Shown piece after piece: positions 1 to 6,034 of a stretch of DNA of 32,008 nt. The stretch comes from JAIEPT01 sp038217425. GTDB taxonomy: Bacteria; Planctomycetota; Planctomycetia; Gemmatales; Gemmataceae. The position numbers and the translations under genes were made by a program. The notes under the pieces are model-generated. The model was not told where the DNA came from. It ran no database searches and saw only the letters and a list, made by a program, of their open reading frames with translations. The stretch lies in NCBI GenBank assembly GCA_038217425.1, contig JBBQPM010000067.1:1-32008 (forward strand), given 5' to 3'. How positions within the stretch are numbered: the first letter of the stretch is position 1; the number at the start of each line of letters is the position of its first letter.

Positions 1-380
1 CGTTCCGGATCGCATGCCGCGACAATGTCCCGTAAAACTTGGGGCGATGCGAGCGATTCCAACCCAAGAACGATTGCGTCGGCGTCCTCCAGAAGTTGAC
101 TCTCCGCGAAACTGCTTACGCCAGCGTCGATCCACAGGTGAAAGCCGTCGTCGCGCAACTGGCGATGGGCTTCCCGAGCGGGCGCTTGACCTGCGATGGC
201 GTCCAGATCAGCCAGGTAAAGTTCGCTCAGGCCGAAGACACGGCGAAAGGCGTGGGCAATCTCCAGCGGTTCAGCGCCGGCAGAAAGCTTGCTGACAATC
301 GGGCGATATCGGCTGCGCTCGCCGGCGACGCCGCGGACCACTTGGCCGCCGAGCAGATCGAGCACGGGAAGGATGGGCAT
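1..380 (-). CDS. HisA/HisF-family protein, 3' part cut off by window edge
   Basis: The minus strand reads open from an ATG at 378-380 to the left edge with no stop, giving about 126 N-terminal residues. The protein begins MPILPVLDLLGGQVVRGVAG, which resembles the first beta strand and phosphate loop of HisA-type TIM barrels (HisA itself starts with a D-x-x-x-G-x-x-V-R pattern). Further on, YLADLDAIAGQ and WIDAGV match the later strand motifs of the same fold. The differences from true HisA suggest the hisA/hisF-related family known in archaea, methylotrophs and planctomycetes, where it often accompanies tetrahydromethanopterin C1 genes; that link is prior knowledge and cannot be tested here. 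True histidine-pathway HisA is the alternative. It lies downstream of, and on the same strand as, the DUF1549 gene, but a long hairpin separates them, so it probably has its own transcript. No strong ribosome site is visible. Confidence 0.75.
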   Translation of the reverse strand, partial: MPILPVLDLLGGQVVRGVAGERSRYRPIVSKLSAGAEPLEIAHAFRRVFGLSELYLADLDAIAGQAPAREAHRQLRDDGFHLWIDAGVSSFAESQLLEDADAIVLGLESLASPQVLRDIVAACDPE

Positions 381-392
381 GGGATGATGCTC

Positions 393-481
393 AAGCCCCG
401 GGGTGAGGTACTCCGAACCCCGGGGATCGACGTTTGCAACCGCTTTATCCCCGGGGTTCGGAGTACCTCACCCCGGGGCTT
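393..481. repeat. Perfect 35-bp inverted repeat (long hairpin)
   Basis: The arms at 393-427 and 447-481 are exact reverse complements, separated by 19 bases. Each arm is itself bounded by CCCCGGGG blocks, so smaller alternative foldings are possible. The structure fills the gap between the stop of the DUF1549 gene (488) and the HisA-like start (380). It could act as a factor-independent block to transcription in both directions, although there is no clear T tract, or it could be a small palindromic repeat element. No target-site duplication is evident at its ends. Confidence 0.85.
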
Positions 482-487
482 ACTGCG

Positions 488-3040
488 CTAACGAATCGTC
501 ACGAACTCGTGCAGATTGAAGAGTGCGTGCACGAGGTTCAAGCGTGCTCGGCTTAACTGCTTCTGCTCCGTCAAGAAGCGGACGCATTCCTGGACCTCGG
601 CCTCGCCGGGACTGCGCGCCAGGATTTCTTCGAACGCCGCCCGTACGAACGATTCGTCGCTGACGAACTTGGGCGCGAGGCGATCCGTCAGCTTCTTCGT
701 ATTGGTCATCGTCAGCTCGCTGTTGAGCATCGCCAGCGCCTGCTGCGGAATCACGCTCGGCTTCCGCAGATAGCACTCCGTCACCGAAGGACCGTCGAAA
801 ATGCTCAGGAACTCCATCTGCTTCTCGGCGGCATTGCGGAAATACAGGCTGCGGCGCGGGGTCGCCAATCCCTGCATGAAATCGATCTCGGGCCCGCCGC
901 GCTTGGAGTCGAGTTGCCCCGCGACGTGGAAGACGAGATCGCGCACCGTCTCCGCTTCGAGCCGACGCGAGGGATAGCGCCACAGATACTTGTTGTCGCG
1001 ATCGAGCGGCAAGTTCGCCGCGTCGCTGGTCGACGCCTGGCGATACGTCGCGCTGGTGACGATGAGCCGATGCAGATCGCGCATCTTCCAGCCGCCGTCC
1101 ATGAACTCGGCGGCGAGCCAATCGAGCAGCGCTGGATGCGACGGCGCCCTGCCGTTGCGGCCGAAGTCCGCGGGCGTGGGGACGATGCCCGTGCCGAAGT
1201 GACGCAGCCAAACGTGATTGACGGCCACGCGCGCGGCCAGCGGATTCTGCGACGACACAATCCAGCGCGCCAGGGCCAGACGTCGGCCCGTGCTCGTCGT
1301 CGGATACTTCAGCGGCACGCGTTTCGCATACGCCGTCGTCGCGGGCGCCTGCAGACCCATCTCGAGTTTCGCGAACGTCTTGGTCGCCTCGGCGAGCAGT
1401 TTCTCATTCGCGGCGAGCTTGACGGCGTCGGTCAACTTCTTGCGCTCCGTCTCCAGTACGAGCCGTCGCTTTTTGGCCTCGAGAAACGCGACCTGCCGTT
1501 GCGCCAGATGGGCCGACTCCGCCAACTTGGTCTCACTGGGTTTCAGGTCGGCGCTGCGCACCTTCGCGAACGCATCGTGCTTGGCCTGCGCCAATTCGGC
1601 GTCCAGTTCCGCCTGCGCGAGAATGTCGACGCCGGCTTTCTCCGTACGAAACTTCTCCACCGCCGCACGCGCCTTGAGCACGTCTTGCTCGAGCAACCGT
1701 TCGTCGTCCTCCAGTACAAAGGCTCGCCCATCGGGCTCGTAGGCTGACTTCGGCAACGTCACCGCTTCCAGCGCGAGCGATCCGCCCAGCGCCTCCAGCG
1801 CGGTCGGCACGATCTTGCGATTCTTGTCGGGCGTGCGGTCGTCGCCGCGGGTGAAAAGGTACGTCACCGGCGCCAGGTCTTTATCGTAGACGCGGGCGAT
1901 GCCGTCCAGCTTCGTGTCCGGTTGCCCGGGAATGCGGTCGATGCGGACGCCGTGCGGTTCGAAGACGGCGCGGAGCTGATAATACTCCGCCTGCGTGATC
2001 GGGTCGTACATATGATCGTGACACTTGGCGCACTGGAGCGTCAGCCCGAGAAACGCCTGCGACGTGTGTTCGACCGTATCCTGCAGCCATTTCTCACGGC
2101 TCAGCAGCTTCCAGTTGCGCACGAGATAACCGGTGGCGATGAGGGCCTGCGGATCCTCGGGGGCGAGTTCGTCGCCGGCGAGCATCTCGAGGACCATGCG
2201 GTCGTAGGCTTTGTCCGCGTTGAGCGAATCGACGATCCAGTCGCGCCAGCGCCAGATGTGCGGCTGACTATCGCGGATCTGGGCGCCGAACCCGGCCCAG
2301 TCGCTGTAACGCCAAACGTCCATCCAGTGCCGCGCCCAGCGTTCGCCGTGGCGCGGATCCTCGAGCAACCGGGCGACGACGTTCTCATACGCCTGCGGAC
2401 TCGTGTCTTCAACAAACGCGTGCAGCTCCGCGGGCGTCGGCGTGAGCCCGATGAGGTCGAGGGTCACGCGCCGCAGCAACACTTCTTTCGCCGCCTCCGG
2501 CCTCGGTTTGAGGCCGAGCGCTTCGTGCTCCGCGGCAATGAACGCATCGAGCGGATTGCGGACCCAACCGGCGTTCTTCACCTGCGGAACCTTCGGACGC
2601 TGCACGCGGTCGAACGGCCGCCAGGCGTAACTCTTCTTGGCAGTCCGCCACTGCATTGCGAGTGTCTGGCCATGTTTGATCTCCTCGGCCGAGGGGACGT
2701 CGCTCAGATCACCAGGATTGTGGCCGGTGAGGATTTCGAGGAGATTCGTAACTTTGTCACTGTCGCTGTCGAGTTCGAGGGCGTATTCGAGCCGGGCTTC
2801 GATGCTGTCGGGTTGATCCATCTTGCGGAGCGATTTGCGGAGGCCGGCAAGATGTTTGCCGAAGAGATTGTGCGGCTTCTCGTTCTCGTCGCCGCCGGGG
2901 AGATGACAGAGGCTGCAGTCGTGGAGTTTCTTGGGGAGCGCGGAGCCGAAGACTTGCGTCAGTGCTTGCTTGTACGCGGGGCGTGCGTGGAGCACCTGTG
3001 TCAAACCGAGCACGAGCAGCAAAGTGACGATGCGGCGCAT
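488..3040 (-). CDS. Secreted DUF1549/DUF1553 (PSCyt2/PSD1) cytochrome-like protein
   Basis: The 850-residue product starts with a signal peptide (MRRIVTLLLVLGLTQVLHA), which is why the ATG at 3038-3040 is preferred over a start about 36 codons upstream that would bury it. A CSLCH haem-attachment motif follows at residues 42-46. Next come a DUF1549 region (roughly 165-390) holding a second motif, CAKCHDH, then a charged, probably helical stretch (about 460-570), and a C-terminal DUF1553 region ending in HALFNLHEFVTIR. These proteins are abundant in planctomycetes, are exported, and are presumed to be c-type cytochrome-linked enzymes, possibly in polysaccharide or other polymer breakdown; no reaction is established. 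A DUF1501 partner, common next to such genes, is absent. The gene is divergent from the FAD oxidoreductase, with 147 bp between the two starts for both promoters. Confidence 0.93.
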   Translation of the reverse strand: MRRIVTLLLVLGLTQVLHARPAYKQALTQVFGSALPKKLHDCSLCHLPGGDENEKPHNLFGKHLAGLRKSLRKMDQPDSIEARLEYALELDSDSDKVTNLLEILTGHNPGDLSDVPSAEEIKHGQTLAMQWRTAKKSYAWRPFDRVQRPKVPQVKNAGWVRNPLDAFIAAEHEALGLKPRPEAAKEVLLRRVTLDLIGLTPTPAELHAFVEDTSPQAYENVVARLLEDPRHGERWARHWMDVWRYSDWAGFGAQIRDSQPHIWRWRDWIVDSLNADKAYDRMVLEMLAGDELAPEDPQALIATGYLVRNWKLLSREKWLQDTVEHTSQAFLGLTLQCAKCHDHMYDPITQAEYYQLRAVFEPHGVRIDRIPGQPDTKLDGIARVYDKDLAPVTYLFTRGDDRTPDKNRKIVPTALEALGGSLALEAVTLPKSAYEPDGRAFVLEDDERLLEQDVLKARAAVEKFRTEKAGVDILAQAELDAELAQAKHDAFAKVRSADLKPSETKLAESAHLAQRQVAFLEAKKRRLVLETERKKLTDAVKLAANEKLLAEATKTFAKLEMGLQAPATTAYAKRVPLKYPTTSTGRRLALARWIVSSQNPLAARVAVNHVWLRHFGTGIVPTPADFGRNGRAPSHPALLDWLAAEFMDGGWKMRDLHRLIVTSATYRQASTSDAANLPLDRDNKYLWRYPSRRLEAETVRDLVFHVAGQLDSKRGGPEIDFMQGLATPRRSLYFRNAAEKQMEFLSIFDGPSVTECYLRKPSVIPQQALAMLNSELTMTNTKKLTDRLAPKFVSDESFVRAAFEEILARSPGEAEVQECVRFLTEQKQLSRARLNLVHALFNLHEFVTIR

Positions 3041-3187
3041 GGGAGGGAACTCCGGCGGGAGGGAGCGAAGGCGGGCCAAGGGTATTATGACGAAACACGG
3101 CACGCAACGCAAAGTCGAAATGGAAGACTCGAACCGGGCTCGCGGCATACCATGAGAGAAAGATCCCCGACTCTTCAGGAGCCTGCG

Positions 3188-4738
3188 ATGCGAATCTCGT
3201 TTGCCCTCGTCCTCGGACTGACGCTTCCCGGCGCCTCGCTATATGCGGAACCGGAGGTCGTCGTGATCGGCGCCACGCCCGGCGGGATCGCCACGGCAGT
3301 GACTGCCGCACGGCTCGGGCACGACGTCGCGCTGGTCGAATACCACCGGCGCGTCGGCGGCATGAGCGCGAGCGGCCTGGGCGCCAGCGACATCGAGAAT
3401 CGTCCGCTGATTCAGGGCTTCTTCCGCGAGTTCGTCGATCGCGTGAAGGCGCACTACGTCGCGGCGCACGGCGAAAAGTCCGAACAGGTTCGGCTCTGTC
3501 AGGACGGTTACTGGTACGAACCGTCGGTCGCCGAGAAGGTTTTCGAGCAGTTCCTCGCGGAACAACCGCGGATCGCCGTCTACAAGTATCATCAGCTCGA
3601 AGGCGCCGAGACCAAGGCGGGACGCGTGGTCGCGGTCACGGTGAAGAATCGCGCCAAGGGCGATCGGCTGACGTTGCGAGCCAAGGTCTTTGTCGATGCG
3701 ACCTATGAAGGCGATCTGCTCGCGGCCGCCGGCGCGGCGTTTCGGCTCGGCCGCGAGGGGCGCGACGAGTTCGGCGAACCCCACGCCGGGCACATCTACA
3801 ACATCCCCGGCGGCGAACGCATCGGGGGGACCGGCAAAGGCGACCAACGACTCCAGGCCTACACGTTCCGCGTGCTGCTGACGACGAACCCCGCTCTCCA
3901 AGCGCCGCTCGCCGCTCCGCCCGAAGGATACGACCGCACCCGTTATCTGGGCTACTTCGAAGATCTCCAGCGCGGCAAACTCGGCGACGACTTGACCAAG
4001 ATCATCTTCACGATTCGTCCGCTCCCTAACGACAAGGTCGAACTTAACATGAAGCCGGTCACGTTGGGCTTCGTCTTCGCCGAGGAGAACGCCGGCTACA
4101 TCGAGGCCGATTGGCCGACACGGGAACACATCACGGCGCGGATCCGCAATCTCACGCTGGGCCTGTTGTGGTTTCTGCAGAACGACGCCATGGTCTCGGA
4201 GAAGTCCCGCGCCACGGCCCGCAAGTACCATCTGTGCCGTACGGAGTTTTCTGACACCGACTACTTTCCCTTCCAGCTCTATGTACGCGAAGGCAGGCGT
4301 CTCGTGGGCGAGTACACGCTGAGCGAGCGGAACGTCACGGAGCAGCCGGGGCTCGTCGCCGAGCGAACGCATGCCGACGCGATCGCGGTGGGCGAGTTTC
4401 CGATCGACAGCTTCCCGACGCAAAAAAGGCAGCCGGGCGACACGGTGATTCTCGAAGGGTACCTGGGGATGCTGCGGAAGATCACCCGGCCCTATCAGAT
4501 CCCGTACCGCATCATGATCCCGCAAAAAATCGACGGCCTGATCGTCCCGGTCCCCGCGAGCACGACGCACGTCGCGTTTTCGAGCATTCGTCTGGAACCG
4601 ACGTGGATGGCGATGGGGCAAGCCGCCGGCGTCGCGGCGCACCTGGCGATCGTCCGGGGCGTCGAATTACGAAAGGCGCCGATCGCCGAGCTGCAGACGA
4701 TGCTGCGAAAGCAACGTGCGGTTTTGGAGGTGAAGTAA
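3188..4738 (+). CDS. Secreted FAD-dependent oxidoreductase
   Basis: The product has 516 residues. The ATG at 3188 follows AGGAG (3177-3181) by six bases and opens a signal peptide (MRISFALVLGLTLPGASLYA). Directly after it is a Rossmann dinucleotide-binding site (VVVIGATPGGIATAV, near residues 24-38), then an acidic strand end (ALVE) and RVGGMSASGLG. This pattern fits the FAD_oxidored family (PF12831) common in planctomycetes and Bacteroidetes, often annotated as xanthan-lyase-like. VDATYEGDLLAAAGA is the other typical family motif, and the C-terminal TTHVAFSSIRLEPTWMAMGQ closes the FAD site. The substrate is unknown; oxidation or cleavage of a sugar or polymer outside the cytoplasm is a guess. 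The reading frame continues far upstream, but that part lies antisense to the DUF1549 gene and is not coding. A palindromic repeat follows the stop. Confidence 0.93.
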   Translation: MRISFALVLGLTLPGASLYAEPEVVVIGATPGGIATAVTAARLGHDVALVEYHRRVGGMSASGLGASDIENRPLIQGFFREFVDRVKAHYVAAHGEKSEQVRLCQDGYWYEPSVAEKVFEQFLAEQPRIAVYKYHQLEGAETKAGRVVAVTVKNRAKGDRLTLRAKVFVDATYEGDLLAAAGAAFRLGREGRDEFGEPHAGHIYNIPGGERIGGTGKGDQRLQAYTFRVLLTTNPALQAPLAAPPEGYDRTRYLGYFEDLQRGKLGDDLTKIIFTIRPLPNDKVELNMKPVTLGFVFAEENAGYIEADWPTREHITARIRNLTLGLLWFLQNDAMVSEKSRATARKYHLCRTEFSDTDYFPFQLYVREGRRLVGEYTLSERNVTEQPGLVAERTHADAIAVGEFPIDSFPTQKRQPGDTVILEGYLGMLRKITRPYQIPYRIMIPQKIDGLIVPVPASTTHVAFSSIRLEPTWMAMGQAAGVAAHLAIVRGVELRKAPIAELQTMLRKQRAVLEVK

Positions 4739-4795
4739 CGAGGAAGACAGGATCGTGCCTGCGCACGCCCTCGATGCGAAGCGAGGGTACGGGGC

Positions 4796-4960
4796 GCGCC
4801 AATGGTTTCCGGCACTCGTCCCGGCATAATCGGCGAGCCAGGTCGCGTAATCGCCTGGAGTAACCGCACGGGATGCTGTGCTCCAGGCGCTTACGCGACC
4901 TGGCTCGCCAGAATCCATTGGCGCACCCAGGGTACGGGCGAGTGAAACTTGGGCTTGCCC
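4796..4960 (-). repeat. Palindromic dispersed repeat, copy 1
   Basis: A 29-bp arm at 4832-4860 pairs with 4881-4909 with one mismatch across a 20-base loop. A further 10-bp outer pairing (4796-4805 with 4915-4924) continues the structure. Read on the minus strand, this stretch resembles 8803-8945 in flank (GGGCAAGCC then AA-TTTCA), stem and the CTGGAGCA start of the loop, so the two are copies of one element. It fills most of the 279-bp gap between the oxidoreductase and the methyltransferase. It could be a repeated palindrome, a non-autonomous mobile element or a structured RNA; sequence alone does not decide. Confidence 0.8.
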
Positions 4961-5005
4961 ACACTGCGAATCTTGTTATAAGGCCCCGCTTACGGCAAAC
5001 AGGGG

Positions 5006-5011
5006 AAGGAG
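5006..5011 (+). promoter_or_regulatory. Shine-Dalgarno site AAGGAG that fixes a GTG start
   Basis: AAGGAG lies six bases before the GTG at 5018. The first in-frame ATG, at 5042, has no comparable site, so the GTG is taken as the start of the methyltransferase. Confidence 0.7.
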
Positions 5012-5017
5012 CCGGGC

Positions 5018-5899
5018 GTGTCCAAGCGGAAACCGAGTTACATGACGGAGCTAGGCAGCGCCTACCAGGGAGACGCCCTGGAAATGCTGGCTCAAATCCC
5101 CGACGACTCGATCTCGCTGGTCTTCACATCGCCCCCCTTTGCGTTGCGCCGGCCCAAGGCCTACGGCAACGTCTCAGCGTCAGAGTACATTGACTGGTTC
5201 ATGCCGATCGCCGACCAGATCTACCGCGTCCTCACGCCCGACGGCAGCTTCGTCATGGAATTGGGGGGAGCGTGGAACAAAGGGTCTGCGACGCGCTCGC
5301 TTTTTCCCTACGAACTTCTGGTACGGCTCGGACAGACGTTTTTCCTGGCGCAGGATTTCTACTGGTTCAACCCGTCGCGCTTGCCCACGCCGGCGGAATG
5401 GGTAACGATCCGCCGCACGCGCGTCAAGGAAGCGGTCACGCATCTGTGGTGGCTGTCGAAGTCGAAGGAACCGCAGGCGGACAATCGCCGGGTGCTCGTG
5501 CCGTACAGCAAATCGATGAAGCGACTACTGAAAGACGGGTACAAGCCGGCCATGCGTCCGTCGCAGCACGAGATCGGGCCGCACTTTCAGCGCGATCACG
5601 GCGGGGCGATTCCGCCCAACCTACTGACCGTGCCCAACACGCGGTCGCACGATCCGTACATCTTTCGCTGCAAGGCGGCGGGGCTCACCGTGCACCCGGC
5701 GCGCTTTCCGCCCGAACTGCCGGACTTCTTCATTCGCTTCTTAACGAGCCCGGGGCAAACGGTGCTCGACCCGTTCGGCGGCAGCAATGTAACGGGCCAG
5801 GAGGCGGAGCGACTCGGTCGACGCTGGATCAGCATCGAGCTGAATGAGGAATACGTCGCCGGCTCGCACCTGCGCTTCGCCAAGGACAAGGCAGCGTAG
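5018..5899 (+). CDS. Orphan N4-cytosine DNA methyltransferase, PvuII-methylase-like
   Basis: The 293-residue protein has methyltransferase motif IV as TSPPF (residues 37-41) near the N-terminus and the AdoMet-binding motif I as DPFGGSN (251-257) near the C-terminus. This order defines class beta. The S-P-P form of motif IV is typical of N4-cytosine rather than N6-adenine enzymes. From memory, TSPPFALRRPKAYGN, DFYWFNPSRLPTPAEWV and HPARFPPELPDFFIRFLTSP resemble M.PvuII (CAGCTG), so a related target is possible but unproven. Its role would be transfer of a methyl group from S-adenosylmethionine to DNA in the cytoplasm. No restriction endonuclease is encoded on either side, so it is either a solitary epigenetic or protective methylase or the remnant of a restriction-modification pair. 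A palindromic repeat lies upstream and a small hairpin downstream. Confidence 0.9.
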   Translation: MSKRKPSYMTELGSAYQGDALEMLAQIPDDSISLVFTSPPFALRRPKAYGNVSASEYIDWFMPIADQIYRVLTPDGSFVMELGGAWNKGSATRSLFPYELLVRLGQTFFLAQDFYWFNPSRLPTPAEWVTIRRTRVKEAVTHLWWLSKSKEPQADNRRVLVPYSKSMKRLLKDGYKPAMRPSQHEIGPHFQRDHGGAIPPNLLTVPNTRSHDPYIFRCKAAGLTVHPARFPPELPDFFIRFLTSPGQTVLDPFGGSNVTGQEAERLGRRWISIELNEEYVAGSHLRFAKDKAA

Positions 5900-5916
5900 C
5901 ATGGCCCTCGCGCAGA

Positions 5917-5934
5917 CCAGGCCGTAAGGCCTGG
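5917..5934 (+). terminator. Hairpin after the methyltransferase
   Basis: CCAGGCC-GTAA-GGCCTGG forms a 7-bp perfect stem with a GNRA-type tetraloop, 18 bases after the methyltransferase stop. There is no T tract, so termination is only likely. Confidence 0.45.
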
Positions 5935-6010
5935 ATGAAATCCGTCGCTCGTAAGGTCAACACGTCACTATTGCGCACTCGAAGTACATCAACATTGACG
6001 TGCCCAGGCA

Positions 6011-6034
6011 TCACCTGGGATTATCCCCAGGTGA
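6011..6034 (-). terminator. Hairpin overlapping the phosphorylase stop codon
   Basis: TCACCTGGG (6011-6019) pairs perfectly with CCCAGGTGA (6026-6034), and the phosphorylase stop codon (6021-6023) lies in the loop. It may help end the minus-strand transcript or protect its 3' end, but no T run follows. Confidence 0.35.

Noticed and set aside
1922..3187. Upstream in-frame extension of the FAD oxidoreductase, which would make a protein of more than 900 residues
   Set aside because: It is antisense to the DUF1549 gene, has no domain match and would bury a clear signal peptide with its own AGGAG site at 3177-3181.
3239..4642. 467-codon open frame antisense to the FAD oxidoreductase
   Set aside because: No recognisable domain; composition is that of an antisense shadow of a GC-rich gene.
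4796..4960. A tRNA or CRISPR unit in the palindromic gap
   Set aside because: The fold is a single long hairpin, not a cloverleaf, and no repeated spacer pattern is present.
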